From Lathyrus oleraceus (Eukaryota; Streptophyta; Magnoliopsida; Fabales; Fabaceae): DNA of 64,000 nt. The position numbers and the translations under genes are program-made. The notes under the pieces were generated by a model. The model was not told the origin of the DNA, ran no database searches, and worked only from the letters and a program-made list of their open reading frames with translations. How positions within the stretch are numbered: position 1 is the stretch's first letter; the number at the start of each line of letters is the position of its first letter. This document shows, in pieces, positions 1-11,030 of this stretch. The stretch covers positions 129,875,354 through 129,939,353 of the forward strand of contig NC_066579.1 of the NCBI RefSeq assembly GCF_024323335.1, read 5' to 3'.

Positions 1-1039
1 TATGAGCATAGGCAATACGCGTATGGGCAGACTTGTGGTCTTTCCTGGGCTGTTGTTGTGCAGTTTTGGTTGTTTAGGCTGAGCGAAGTAACTTAGCTGA
101 TGCATGGTATATGAGGGATTATTTCCCGTTGCTTTGAGTGGTATAGATATTAGTAGAGTGTGATAATACTGTGTTTGATTATGTGGCATGATGTGATATG
201 CTTTTATGATAGAATGTGTTAATGATGATGATAACATGACTATATGATGCTGTTGTTGCTATGTTGATTATGATGCATGCTTGGTGTGCATGCATTCATG
301 AAAGGCCGATGCCTAGTGATGAACGGACTGAGTTCCAATGATGTTGTTGACTCCGGGCTTGTTGAGAGGCTTGGTTCCTTACGGGGAACTCGGATTCTAT
401 GGTGATGAATCTGGGAGTGGTGATCCTGTAGTTGGTCACAAAATGGGTATACCGAGTCGTGTTGAGTCATGCATGGGTGTGTGCATTGCATTTGATATGT
501 TGTTTTGTTGATGTTCATGAGTATGTTGATTATGATGATTATGATGAGCTGTGTTGGCATATGTGAAATATATTTATGTTTATATTTCTGTCGTTATATT
601 ATTATTTAATAATGTAATTCTCACCCCTTCTGCATGTGTTTATGTTCATCTATGATGAGCAATGTGCAGATAAAGAGGAGTAGCTATTGTTGAGGTTTGA
701 AGAATAAGTGTAGAGTTATTCTACAGAGTCGAGTCAAATGCTCTGGTCATGTGACACCGGGGTTATGGGATTCGATAGATAATTGATTATTATTTAAGTT
801 GTTTATGATGACTAACATGTTGAGATGTTTTGTTGAGATAATGTTGAACCATTATTATGAATTGTTATATGATGAATGATAATATTAATATTGTTGTCCG
901 CTGCGAAGTTTTAATAAAATAAATAATATGTTTTATGTTGTGATGCGATAATTGTTATGTTGTAAGAAATGTAAACTCTTCTACATGTTGTACTCTGATA
1001 ATTTATTTAAATGTGTCGTTTGGGTAGAAGGGTGTTACA
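1..1039 (+). repeat. Tekay 5' LTR, 3' portion only
   Basis: Identical to 6361-7399 except A/T at 111 and G/A at 488. It ends in GGGTGTTACA just before the primer binding site. The first about 793 bases of this LTR lie left of the window. Contains no gene; open frames here are chance. Confidence 0.95.
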
Positions 1040-1043
1040 TTAG

Positions 1044-1055
1044 TGGTATCAGAGC
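1044..1055 (+). other. Primer binding site, tRNA-iMet type (Tekay)
   Basis: TGGTATCAGAGC, complementary to the 3' end of plant initiator tRNA-Met, four bases after the 5' LTR end. It primes minus-strand DNA synthesis. Intact. Confidence 0.95.
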
Positions 1056-1157
1056 ATGGTCAGTCCAGTCGAGTCATGATGTGATGTTTTCCCTGATGAT
1101 CGATTAGTGTAAATGACACTGTCGATATTTAACGGTTGTGGTGGTGTTGTGCAGAGT

Positions 1158-4100
1158 ATGGCTGGAGAAAATGACCGTGTGATTGCTGAGGCTTTGGCTG
1201 TTATGGCGCAGGCTATGCAGGCGCAGCAGAATCCGCCGGTCGACGAGTTTAAGAATTTGGGAAGGTTTCTGAAGAATAACCCTCCTACATTCAAGGGGCG
1301 CTATGATCCAGATGGTGCTCAGATTTGGCTGAAGGAAATTGAGAAGATTTTCCGGGTGATGACGTGTACTGAAGCACAGAAGGTGCAGTTTGGTACGCAT
1401 ATGTTATCTGAAGAGGCTGAAAACTGGTGGGATAACACTCGCCAGAGAATTGTAGTACCAGGTGCTGAGATGACTTGGGAAAGGTTCAAGGCGGCCTTTC
1501 TGGAGAAATATTTTCCTGCTGATGTGCGATGTAAGAAGGAGATGGAATTTCTGGGACTGAAGCAGGGTAACATGTCTGTTGCTGATTACGCTTCGAAGTT
1601 TGAGGAGCTGGTGCAGTATTGTCCTCATTATAATAATGCTGATGCTGAGGAATCCAAGTGTGTCAAGTTTGAGAACGGGTTGCGTCCCGAAATCAAACAA
1701 GGCATTGGTTACCAGGAGATTCGTAGGTTTCCTACACTGGTTAATAAGTGCAGGATATTTGATGAAGATAGCAAGGCTAGGACTGCTCATTACAAGAGTC
1801 TTAGTGAGAAGAAGAATAAGGATCGTGGTAGTCCTTATGCATCTCCAAATGGTAAAGGTAAGCAGAAAGTGGCAGATGAGAAGAAGCCAAGTGGGGGAGG
1901 ATCTCCCATAGCTGGTAAATGTTTCAAGTGTGGCGAGCCAGGCCACCGTGCGGATAGCTGTACCAAGAAAGTGCTGAGATGTTTCCGATGCGGTCAGGCT
2001 GGACATAGAGTTACTGAATGTAAGGATGCTGGTCCGACATGTTTTAATTGTGGCGAGAAAGGCCATATCAGTTTGCAGTGCTCGAAACCGAAGAAGGCGG
2101 CTACTGCAGCTCATACTACTGGTAGGGTGTTTGCTCTGAGTGGGGCTGAAGCTCCTAAAGAAGATAATCTGATTAAAGGTACTTGCTTGATTAATAATGT
2201 TGAATTGCTTGCTATTGTTGACACTGGTGCTACTCATTCGTTTATTTCGTATGAGTGTGCGACCAGGATTGGTGTGATTATGTCGTCCCTAGGCGGAAGT
2301 ATGGTGATAGATACTCCTGCTAATGGTTCTGTGAAGACTTCTGTTGTCTGTCGAGGTTGTCGTTTGACGATCTTTGAGAGAGAGTTCGTAGTTGATTTGG
2401 TGTGCTTACCCTTGCACCAAATTGATATTATTCTGGGAATGAATTGGCTAGAATTATATGGCGTGTTTATCAACTGCTATAGTAAGACGGTGCGGTTTTC
2501 TGAAGTTGGTGAGAATGATGAGGCAAGATTTCTATCTGCTAGGCAGGTGGGGGAATTTGTGAAAGATGAAGCTCAGATATTCGCTTTATTTGCGTCTCTG
2601 CAATCGGATAAGAAAGTGGTGAGTGTAGATTTGCCTGTTGTCTGTGAATTTCAGGATGTGTTTCCGGAGGATGTAAGTGAATTACCTCCAGAACGGGAAG
2701 TCGAATTTGCCATTGACTTAGTACCAGGTACGAGTCCAGTGTCGATGTCTCCTTATAGAATGTCGGCAACTGAATTAGTTGAATTGAAGAAGCAACTTGA
2801 AGAATTGCTTGAGAAGAAGTTTGTGCGTCCAAGTGTTTCTCCTTGGGGTGCACCAGTATTGTTAGTGAAGAAGAAAGAAGGTACGATGAGGTTGTGTGTC
2901 GATTACCGGCAGTTGAATAAGGTGACTATCAAGAATCGGTATCCATTGCCGAGGATTGATGATTTGATGGACCAGTTGGTTGGAGCTCATGTTTTCAGTA
3001 AGATTGATTTGCGGTCGGGTTATCATCAGATCCGAGTGAAGTCAGATGATATTGCGAAGACTGCTTTCCGTACGAGGTATGGTCATTATGAATACACTGT
3101 GATGCCGTTCGGTGTGTCTAATGCTCCAGGTGTGTTTATGGAATATATGAATCGTATATTTCATCCGTACCTTGATAATTTTGTTGTGGTGTTCATAGAT
3201 GATATATTGATATATTCTAAGACGGAAGAAGAGCATGCAGGACATCTGAGAATTGTTTTGCAGGTGTTAAGAGAAAAGAAATTATATGCAAAGTTATCTA
3301 AATGTGAGTTCTGGTTGAAGGAAGTGAGTTTCCTTGGCCATGTGATTTCGAGTGGTGGGATTTCTGTTGATCCGGCTAAAGTTGATGCTGTATTACAGTG
3401 GGAGACTCCGAAGTCTGCTACTGAGATACGCAGCTTTCTGGGGTTAGCTGGTTATTATCGCAGATTTATTGAGGGCTTCTCTAAGTTGGCATTGCCGTTG
3501 ACGCAGTTGACTAAGAAGGGTCAAGTGTATGTGTGGGATGCCGCTTGTGAAGCGAGTTTTGTTGAGTTGAAGAGGCGGTTGACCAGTGCTCCAGTGTTGG
3601 TCTTGCCTAATCCTGGTGAGTCCTTCGTTGTTTATTGTGATGCTTCTTTGATGGGTCTTGGTGGTGTTTTGATGCAGAATGGTAAAGTTGTAGCTTATGC
3701 TTCTAGACAGTTGAAAGTTCATGAGAGGAATTATCCTACGCATGATCTAGAACTTGCAGCTGTTGTATTTGTGTTGAAAATGTGGAGGCATTATCTGTAT
3801 GGTTCCAGATTCGAAGTGTTCAGTGATCACAAGAGTCTGAAGTATCTGTTTGACCAGAAAGAGTTAAATATGAGGCAGAGAAGGTGGTTAGAATTACTGA
3901 AGGATTTTGACTTTGAATTGAGTTATCATCCCGGTAAGGCTAATGTAGTTGCAGATGCGCTGAGTAGAAAGTCTCTACATATGTCTATGATGATGGTTCG
4001 AGAGCTTGAGTTAATTGAACAGTTCCGTGATATGAGTTTGGGTTGTGAAGTTTCCGCTGATAGTGTAAAGTTGGGTATGCTGAAGTTGACTAGTGGAATT

Positions 4101-5525
4101 CTGGAAGATATTCGGAATGGTCAGCAAGTTGATGTCGCTCTAGTTGATCATATTACTATGGTTAACCAGGGTAATGGTGGTAATTTTGAGATTGATGAGA
4201 ATGGTATCCTGCGATTTAAAGGTAGAGTTTGTGTTCCTGAGGTGTCTGAATTGAAAAAGAGTATTCTTGAAGAGGGCCATAGGAGTGGATTGAGTATCCA
4301 TCCAGGTGCAACTAAAATGTATCAAGATTTGAAGAAGTTGTTTTGGTGGGCTGGTATGAAAAGAGATGTTGCTAAGTTTGTGTATGCCTGTTTGACTTGT
4401 CAGAAGTCAAAGATTGAACATCAGAAACCAGCAGGTATGATGCAACCTTTGAAGATTCCTGAATGGAAGTGGGATAGCATTTCCATGGATTTTGTGACGG
4501 GATTGCCGAGGACGACGAAAGGTAATGATTCTATTTGGGTGATTGTGGATCGATTGACTAAGTCGGCGCATTTCTTGCCGATGAAGATTAATCACTCTTT
4601 AGAGAAGTTGGCAGAGTTGTATGTTGAGGAGATAGTGAGGCTGCATGGTATTCCATCCAGTATTGTGTCTGATAGAGATCCCAGATTTACTTCTAGATTT
4701 TGGGAAAGTTTGCAGAAAGCGTTGGGAACTAAGTTGAGGTTGAGTTCAGCTTATCATCCTCAGACTGATGGTCAGACCGAAAGAACTATCCAATCCTTGG
4801 AGGATTTGTTGAGAGCTTGTGTGTTGGAGCAAAGTGGTTCTTGGGATAGTTATTTGCCGTTGGTGGAGTTTACTTATAATAATAGTTTCCATGCTAGTAT
4901 CGGTATGGCTCCATATGAAGCATTGTATGGTAGGAGGTGTAGAACTCCATTGTGTTGGTATGAATCAGGTGAGAGTGTTGTACTCGGACCTGAGATTGTG
5001 CAGCAGACGACTGAGAGGGTTAAGATGATTCAGGAGAAAATGAAGATTTCTCAGAGTCGTCAGAAGAGTTATCATGATAACAGGAGAAAGGCACTTGAGT
5101 TCCAAGAGGGAGATCATGTGTTCTTGAGAGTTACTCCGACGACGGGTGTGGGTAGAGCTTTAAAGTCTAAAAAGCTTACTCCGAGGTTTGTGGGTCCGTA
5201 TCAGATTTTGAAGAGGGTTGGGGAAGTGGTGTATCGGATAGCTTTACCGCCGTCGCTTTCTAATCTGCATGATGTGTTTCATGTATCTCAGTTGAGAAAA
5301 TATATTGCGGATCCTTCGCATGTTGTTCAGTTGGATGACATCCAGGTGAGGGATAATTTGACCGTTGAGGTGTTGCCAATTCGGATAGATGACCGAGAAG
5401 AGAAGACCCTGAGAGGTAAGAAGATTGCGCTAGTGAAAGTTGTTTGGGGAGGTCCAGCTGGTGAGAGCTTGACTTGGGAGCGTGAAGATCAGATGAAGGA
5501 GTCGTATCCGGCTCTATTTGCTTGA
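1158..5525 (+). CDS. gag-pol: Gag-pol polyprotein of Tekay chromovirus, apparently intact
   Basis: Uninterrupted 1455-residue frame taken from the ATG at 1158; the frame also opens at 1113, but that 15-residue extension looks like leader. Domains in order: retrotransposon gag (about 20-200); three CCHC zinc knuckles at 255, 275 and 295, exactly 20 residues apart; aspartic protease with DTGA at 355; reverse transcriptase with FIDD (Asp681, Asp682); RNase H with YCDAS (Asp828); integrase with an HHCC zinc finger, then Asp1111, Asp1172, Glu1208, where the last two keep the D-35-E spacing; chromodomain at about 1413-1455 with the conserved WERED segment. The chromodomain should steer integration to marked chromatin. 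All catalytic residues I could locate are present, so the copy may be autonomous. Translated from LTR-driven genomic RNA and processed by its own protease. Confidence 0.95.
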   Translation: MAGENDRVIAEALAVMAQAMQAQQNPPVDEFKNLGRFLKNNPPTFKGRYDPDGAQIWLKEIEKIFRVMTCTEAQKVQFGTHMLSEEAENWWDNTRQRIVVPGAEMTWERFKAAFLEKYFPADVRCKKEMEFLGLKQGNMSVADYASKFEELVQYCPHYNNADAEESKCVKFENGLRPEIKQGIGYQEIRRFPTLVNKCRIFDEDSKARTAHYKSLSEKKNKDRGSPYASPNGKGKQKVADEKKPSGGGSPIAGKCFKCGEPGHRADSCTKKVLRCFRCGQAGHRVTECKDAGPTCFNCGEKGHISLQCSKPKKAATAAHTTGRVFALSGAEAPKEDNLIKGTCLINNVELLAIVDTGATHSFISYECATRIGVIMSSLGGSMVIDTPANGSVKTSVVCRGCRLTIFEREFVVDLVCLPLHQIDIILGMNWLELYGVFINCYSKTVRFSEVGENDEARFLSARQVGEFVKDEAQIFALFASLQSDKKVVSVDLPVVCEFQDVFPEDVSELPPEREVEFAIDLVPGTSPVSMSPYRMSATELVELKKQLEELLEKKFVRPSVSPWGAPVLLVKKKEGTMRLCVDYRQLNKVTIKNRYPLPRIDDLMDQLVGAHVFSKIDLRSGYHQIRVKSDDIAKTAFRTRYGHYEYTVMPFGVSNAPGVFMEYMNRIFHPYLDNFVVVFIDDILIYSKTEEEHAGHLRIVLQVLREKKLYAKLSKCEFWLKEVSFLGHVISSGGISVDPAKVDAVLQWETPKSATEIRSFLGLAGYYRRFIEGFSKLALPLTQLTKKGQVYVWDAACEASFVELKRRLTSAPVLVLPNPGESFVVYCDASLMGLGGVLMQNGKVVAYASRQLKVHERNYPTHDLELAAVVFVLKMWRHYLYGSRFEVFSDHKSLKYLFDQKELNMRQRRWLELLKDFDFELSYHPGKANVVADALSRKSLHMSMMMVRELELIEQFRDMSLGCEVSADSVKLGMLKLTSGILEDIRNGQQVDVALVDHITMVNQGNGGNFEIDENGILRFKGRVCVPEVSELKKSILEEGHRSGLSIHPGATKMYQDLKKLFWWAGMKRDVAKFVYACLTCQKSKIEHQKPAGMMQPLKIPEWKWDSISMDFVTGLPRTTKGNDSIWVIVDRLTKSAHFLPMKINHSLEKLAELYVEEIVRLHGIPSSIVSDRDPRFTSRFWESLQKALGTKLRLSSAYHPQTDGQTERTIQSLEDLLRACVLEQSGSWDSYLPLVEFTYNNSFHASIGMAPYEALYGRRCRTPLCWYESGESVVLGPEIVQQTTERVKMIQEKMKISQSRQKSYHDNRRKALEFQEGDHVFLRVTPTTGVGRALKSKKLTPRFVGPYQILKRVGEVVYRIALPPSLSNLHDVFHVSQLRKYIADPSHVVQLDDIQVRDNLTVEVLPIRIDDREEKTLRGKKIALVKVVWGGPAGESLTWEREDQMKESYPALFA

Positions 5526-5550
5526 GGTATGTTTTCGAGGACGAAAACTT

Positions 5551-5567
5551 CTAAAGTGGGGGAGAGT
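5551..5567 (+). other. Polypurine tract (Tekay)
   Basis: Purine-rich run containing AAAGTGGGGGAGAG ending against the 3' LTR start at 5568. It primes plus-strand DNA. It lies 25 bases after the polyprotein stop. Confidence 0.88.
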
Positions 5568-5655
5568 TGTAACACCCCAAATATTGTTAGAGTAATTTAA
5601 ATATTATTTAATATGATTATTGAAAGGTAAAAGGAATTATTAAATAATATCGGGA

Positions 5656-5681
5656 ATTATTATTATTATTATTATTATTAT
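5656..5681. repeat. (ATT)n microsatellite in Tekay LTR
   Basis: About eight ATT units in an AT-rich stretch 90 bases into the 3' LTR. The 5' LTR counterpart is outside the window. Confidence 0.9.
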
Positions 5682-6154
5682 AGGTGTTATTTATTTTAAT
5701 AATAATTAAATAATAAAATAAATGGAATATGAAGAGTGGAAGGGTAAAAGTGGAAATTTGATAAGAGGCCAAAGGGAGAACTCAGAGTGTTTTCACGTGT
5801 TTTGCCGCAGAGTCAGAGAAAGAGGGAGAACCGCTGAAGAGAAAGAGAAGGAAGAGGAAAAGGCCAAAGATTACCCAGAGCTTCCTTCAATCCAAAGAGG
5901 TAAGGGGTCTGAACCTTATTAAACAATAATATGCTGAAAATGGTGAAATATTGTATGAATGAAATTGGGATTTTAGTCGAAGGAATTCGTAGAAATTATA
6001 TGCAATGATGTTAGGATTGTGAAATCGAATAGGAGACTAATTGTACTAGATGAAATGAGTGATTTTGTGCGAAATTTGGACTGTGGAAGGATGAATTTGG
6101 ATAGATCTCGTAGCAGATGGAGCCATTGTAGATCTGGAAATCTGGTCTCTGGTC

Positions 6155-6384
6155 ATACGCGTATGGCACTAGGCAATACGCGTATGAGATGGCCTGGTAC
6201 GCGTATGGCACTAGGCAATACGCGTATGGATGAGGAAGATGATGTTTTGAACGTGAAATGGTCTCTGGTGGTACGCGTATTGGGGAAGTGATACGTGTAG
6301 CATACGCGTATGGGAATGGCCAATACGCGTATGGATTTGGTCAGGCGTGGGCAATACGCGTATGAGCATAGGCAATACGCGTAT
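6155..6384. repeat. Array of palindrome ATACGCGTAT in Tekay LTR
   Basis: Seven exact copies of the 10-bp palindrome ATACGCGTAT start at 6155, 6176, 6218, 6302, 6323, 6354 and 6375. Two GTACGCGTAT variants start at 6197 and 6271 and a degenerate copy at 6291. Spacings are 21, 21, 21, 53, 31, 21, 31 and 21 bp, all close to multiples of 10.5 bp. The core ACGCGT contains a CGCG box of the type bound by CAMTA factors. The location suggests a promoter or chromatin role; function unproven. Confidence 0.9.
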
Positions 6385-7400
6385 GGGCAGACTTGTGGTC
6401 TTTCCTGGGCTGTTGTTGTGCAGTTTTGGTTGTTTAGGCTGAGCGAAGTAACTTAGCTGATGCATGGTATTTGAGGGATTATTTCCCGTTGCTTTGAGTG
6501 GTATAGATATTAGTAGAGTGTGATAATACTGTGTTTGATTATGTGGCATGATGTGATATGCTTTTATGATAGAATGTGTTAATGATGATGATAACATGAC
6601 TATATGATGCTGTTGTTGCTATGTTGATTATGATGCATGCTTGGTGTGCATGCATTCATGAAAGGCCGATGCCTAGTGATGAACGGACTGAGTTCCAATG
6701 ATGTTGTTGACTCCGGGCTTGTTGAGAGGCTTGGTTCCTTACGGGGAACTCGGATTCTATGGTGATGAATCTGGGAGTGGTGATCCTGTAGTTGGTCACA
6801 AAATGGGTATACCGAGTCGTGTTGAGTCATGCATGGGTGTGTGCATTACATTTGATATGTTGTTTTGTTGATGTTCATGAGTATGTTGATTATGATGATT
6901 ATGATGAGCTGTGTTGGCATATGTGAAATATATTTATGTTTATATTTCTGTCGTTATATTATTATTTAATAATGTAATTCTCACCCCTTCTGCATGTGTT
7001 TATGTTCATCTATGATGAGCAATGTGCAGATAAAGAGGAGTAGCTATTGTTGAGGTTTGAAGAATAAGTGTAGAGTTATTCTACAGAGTCGAGTCAAATG
7101 CTCTGGTCATGTGACACCGGGGTTATGGGATTCGATAGATAATTGATTATTATTTAAGTTGTTTATGATGACTAACATGTTGAGATGTTTTGTTGAGATA
7201 ATGTTGAACCATTATTATGAATTGTTATATGATGAATGATAATATTAATATTGTTGTCCGCTGCGAAGTTTTAATAAAATAAATAATATGTTTTATGTTG
7301 TGATGCGATAATTGTTATGTTGTAAGAAATGTAAACTCTTCTACATGTTGTACTCTGATAATTTATTTAAATGTGTCGTTTGGGTAGAAGGGTGTTACAG

Positions 7401-7772
7401 ATCCCTTCTCTGAGGGTTTTGTTAGATGTCAAGCTGGACGAAGCCGAGTGGATTTGAACAAGGTTTAACGAGTTGAGCCTTATCGAAGAGAGATGGCTAG
7501 CAGCTGTGTGTCATGGGCAGTTGTATCAGAGAAGGATGAAGCGAGCCTTTGATCAGAAAGTGCATCCTCGAAGCTATCAAACTAGTGATCTGGTTTTGAA
7601 GAGGATCCTTCCTCCCGGTACAGATAACAGGGGCAAGTGGACTCCTAATTATGAAGGTCCATATGTTGTGAAGAAGGTCTTCTCCGGTGGAGCCTTGATG
7701 CTTACAACTATGGATGGTGAAGATTTTTCGTCCCCTGTTAACTCAGATGTACTCAAAAAATACTTCGCGTAA
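7401..7772 (+). pseudogene. Ogre integrase C-terminal fragment
   Basis: From 7401 one frame reads IPSLRVLLDVKLDEAEW, meets TGA at 7455-7457, then continues unbroken as TRFNELSLIEERW to the stop at 7770-7772. The segment with RGKWTPNYEGPYVVKK is the integrase tail typical of Tat/Ogre elements. The DDE core is not present; it lies left of the Tekay insertion at 7399/7400, which cut the gene. The TGA stands where the lineage usually has arginine, consistent with C-to-T change of a CGA codon. Not functional here. Confidence 0.85.
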
Positions 7773-8439
7773 ATTGACCCGCTGGACAAAAAGAATAAAA
7801 TAGTCCAGGCAAAAAAGGGCATCCCGGCGAACCAAAAAACAGAAAGAAAAGGTTCGGGCAAAAATTAGGGATAAAAATGAAAAGAATTCGTACACCCGGT
7901 AAGTCGAAAACCCGCAAGGGCGGCTTAGGCAAAAATGGGTATCCCGGTGGATTGAAAACCCGAAAGGGCGATCCAGCCAAAAGAGGGATTAAAGCGAAGA
8001 CTACAGTCTGAGTTGTCTGTACTTCATCGCGTTTCGTCATCTGCCATAGTGAAAGATGTGATCGGTCCAGTCATTCTTCTCAGAAAGCAAGGAGTTGGGA
8101 GGAAAACTGATGATCTGTGAGTTATAACAGAATTGGGAAATAGTGGATGCCGTGTTCACATTGCCATTAGGATAGAATTTTCCTTTTGTGTGCAATTACC
8201 TCTTTCTAGGAATTGCTTCCCGATGTATTCGCCTTTTCAGGCACATTTTCAATCAATAAAAGTCGTTATTCAGATAAATAGCTCTCTTGTTTTTATTTTA
8301 CTGTTTTGTTTGCAAAAACATCCGAATTTTTGATAAACATTGCATATAAAAACATGAAGGCTAAACAATAACCTGCAGAAAGATAAAACATTTGAAAATC
8401 ATTTTGAATGTCGAGGACACTTGAGCATATCTTGTCCAT
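7773..8439 (+). other. Ogre 3' UTR, first part, with CCC-GNRA-GGG repeats
   Basis: No convincing gene. Two direct motifs, CCCGCAAGGG at 7912-7921 and CCCGAAAGGG at 7960-7969, each preceded by GAAAA, would form three-pair stems closed by GNRA tetraloops. Related ATCCCGG and ACCCGG pieces flank them. The rest to 8439 is unstructured AT-rich sequence to my eye. Confidence 0.6.
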
Positions 8440-9330
8440 GTCTCCCCTGGGGGCAGCTTATTGTGCTGTTTTGCAGGTTGTCATCTGTGAAGTCGTTTCT
8501 CAGCAGATGTTTCCCAAGCGAATATGGAAGCTATCAGAGCTATATTCCCCTGCAGAGCTGTCTGTGGATAGTGTCTTCTTTCCCAGCAGATCTAAGGATT
8601 GCCTATCCCCAACAGGCCTGGGTGTGGGTTATCCCCCCAGCGAATATTTCCCCCAGTTGAGATCTCCCGCTGAGTGCTTGGCAGGTGTTTTCCCCAGGAG
8701 AGTTCCCCACTGAGTGGGAAGGATATTGTGTCCCCCAGTGGAGTTGTCAGTGGAGTGTTGTTCCCCAGCAGTCGGGTTTGTAATACGGTTATCCTCAGCG
8801 TGGTCGTGAGCGTTGGTTCCCCAGCAGGGTTGTGGATATTATTCCCCAGCGAGTAGTCCCACCAGAGTTTTGCTCTTTCTCAGCAGAGTGGTGTGTTATC
8901 CCCAACAGAGTTGTTTTCCCTAGCAGATTTCTCCCGAGCGGAGATTGGTGTTAATAATTTTCCCCAACTATTCCCCGAGTGGAGCGGGTTCAAAGAAATA
9001 TATCTCCAGCTGAGTTTATCCTACCTGTGGATTGCGTGGGTCGTCCCCAGCGGAGTAGGGTTTATTCCCCAAAGCAGAGTTTATCACTTGTGGATTGGTT
9101 GGCTCTCCCCAGTGAAGTCGCCTGGTTATCCCTAGCAAAGTTGCGTTATTACTCCCCAATGAGTAGTTTCACCAGAGAGGTGCTTTGTTTGATTTCCCCA
9201 GTGGAGTCTATTCTTTCCCCGGCAGCAGTATTGTTTCTCCAGCATGAGTGAGAAGTCGGTGATCTCCCCGCAAAGTATTCCTCAAACAGAGTCTCCCCAC
9301 AGAGTTGGAGTATCTGATTGTTTGGCTTCC
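8440..9330 (+). repeat. Degenerate CCCCAGCAGAGT-type repeat array (Ogre 3' UTR)
   Basis: Dozens of short variants of CCCCAGCRGAGT (CCCCAGTGGAGT, CCCCAACAGAGT, CCCCACAGAGT and so on) at irregular 20-50 bp spacing. This is the diverged repeat sequence expected between pol and the 3' LTR of Ogre elements. Open frames through it are by-products of the repeats. Confidence 0.75.
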
Positions 9331-9839
9331 CAGCCAGTTTTGCATATAGTGATCATTGCATCCTCAAATCACGTAGCATTTTCGTTTCGATAATGGAGCA
9401 TTACGCTATATATAAAAAAAAAATAAAAAAAAATCAAACATATGCATTCATGTGTTCGAAACCAGTCAGACCATATCCCCGGCAGAGGCGGATCGTTGTT
9501 CAACATCTGTACGACGCATTTGCTACAGTTGCTCCTGACAGCATTCAGGGTTGATACCCCAGAGAGGTTTATTTCCTCATCCATTGGTGAAAGGAAAACC
9601 TGATTTTCTCCCCAGTATGACCCCAACAAGTGTTTAGCCTTGCCCTGACATGTGTAGATGTCATCTTGTGATACAGGTCGGTGTCACGTCAGCACCCGCG
9701 TGTGTTCTCTCTTTGGCATCGGTCAACAACATCTTTCGGTGTACACATCGAGTATGTCCCAGTCATTCGATAGTGTCTGGTTTTCTTTGGTGTCCGTAAA
9801 CATCATCTTTCGATGTTCGTAACGTCGTTCTCCTTCCCC
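9331..9839 (+). other. Ogre 3' UTR spacer
   Basis: Transition between the two repeat arrays. It has an A-rich stretch at 9414-9433 and scattered CATCTTTCGGTGT units. No gene seen. Confidence 0.5.
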
Positions 9840-10810
9840 AGAAGAGTCCTCCTCTCCGTTGGTGTCGATAAACGTCGAGTTTTCCCCGGTCGTCCGTTGA
9901 CGGTTGGTTGTGATCATTATCCCCTAAGGGTCATTATCCCCACAGAGTTACCTCTCCGTTGGTTTCGATAAACACCGAGTTTTTCCTCTGCGTCCGATGA
10001 CGTATAGTTGTTTATTCCCCACAGATCATTCATTAATGGCTGTTGATTCCCCTCAGAGTTACCTCTCCGTTGGTTTCGATAAACGTCGAGTTTTTCCTAT
10101 TCGTCCGATGACGTCTAGGTGTATGTTTCCCCATGCAGAGCTACCTCTCCGTTGGTTTCGGTAAACGTTGAGTTTTTCTCAGTCGTCCGTTGACGTCTGA
10201 TTGTATACCCTATTCCCCAGTCATTCGTTAATGTCTGGTTGCTTCCCAGCCAGAATCCCCAGTAGGGTCGTCGGTGGAAGTCCTATTCAGTTTCCGGTTG
10301 TCATTCCCCTTCTTTAGTGAAGTGGCTTCACCTCTCCGTTGGTTTCAATAAACGTCGAGTTTTTCCTAGTTATCCGTTGATAACTAGTTGTATCCCTTTC
10401 ACCTCAGATTCTCCTTCTCTGTTGGTGTCGATAAACGTCGAGTTTTTCCTAGTTGTCCATTGACATCTAGATGTATTTCGTTCCCCAGTAGGATCTCCTT
10501 CTCCGTTGGTGTCGATAAACGTCGAGCTTCTCCCGTTCGTCCGTTGACGTCTGGTCGAGTCTTCCCAGTCATCCGTTGATGTCTGTTACCTCTCCGTTGG
10601 TCTTGGTAAACGTCGAGTTTTTCTGGTCGTCCCCAGTAGAGTTACCTCTCCGTTGGTCTCGGTAAACGTTGAGTTTTTCCCACTACGTCCGTTGATGTAT
10701 GGTTATATCTTTCCCAGTTCATTCATTAATGTCTGGTTACCTCTCCGTTGGTCTCGGTAAACGCTGAGTTTTTCCTAGTCGTCCGTTGACGTCTAGTTGT
10801 GATTCCCATT
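9840..10810 (+). repeat. CTCCGTTGGTTTCGATAAAC repeat array (Ogre 3' UTR)
   Basis: About ten copies of a unit whose core is CTCCGTTGGTnTCGrTAAACG followed by TCGAGTTTTTCC and then GTCCGTTGACGTCT. Cores start near 9852, 9951, 10061, 10143, 10331, 10411, 10499, 10590, 10646 and 10740. Spacing is irregular (55-190 bp). Noncoding. Confidence 0.8.
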
Positions 10811-11018
10811 CCCATGCATCGTCTTGTGATGTCTGGAGGTGACTGTACCTTTCAGAAAAAATCAAAATCCTCAGTAATAAATATCAGATCCCAGTGGACG
10901 TGTCCGTTGGTGGATCCCCGCATTGTGCAAATTTCTACGGTTCTTCGGTATTCAATCCCTGTTTACCCTGAAAGTCTGACAGCCGTTGCTCTCATCCGTT
11001 CGGGTTCCCAGTTGATTG
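10811..11018 (+). other. Ogre 3' UTR end, no repeat or gene seen
   Basis: Unique-looking stretch between the second repeat array and the polypurine tract. I see no coding signal. Confidence 0.5.
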
Positions 11019-11030
11019 AATAGGGGCAGC
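11019..11030 (+). other. Polypurine tract (Ogre)
   Basis: AATAGGGGCAGC directly before the LTR start TGTAGCACC at 11031. Confidence 0.65.

Larger units (their letters stand above)
1..7399 (+). mobile_element. Tekay-type Ty3/gypsy chromovirus (E1), 5' end cut by window edge
   Basis: LTR retrotransposon with order LTR, primer site, one gag-pol frame, polypurine tract, LTR. Bases 1-1039 repeat 6361-7399 with two differences (positions 111 and 488), so insertion is recent. The three-knuckle gag, pol order and a C-terminal chromodomain after integrase identify a chromovirus, and the LTR start (TGTAACACCCC) with the short PPT fits Tekay/Del. It sits in the integrase gene of the Ogre element that resumes at 7400. 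The target duplication cannot be checked because the left end is outside the window; the five bases after the 3' LTR are GATCC. Confidence 0.93.
5568..7399 (+). repeat. Tekay 3' LTR, complete, 1832 bp
   Basis: Starts TGTAACACCCC and ends GGGTGTTACA, a 9-bp terminal inverted repeat. It contains an ATT microsatellite near its start and the ATACGCGTAT array at 6155-6384. Short open frames in both strands here are not supported as genes. Confidence 0.95.

Noticed and set aside
1404..2237. 277-codon minus-strand frame opposite Tekay gag
   Set aside because: Shadow of the gag-pol frame; composition follows the sense codons.
5722..5922. Lys/Glu-rich 66-codon frame in the Tekay 3' LTR
   Set aside because: Within LTR R/U3-type sequence, low complexity, no family resemblance.
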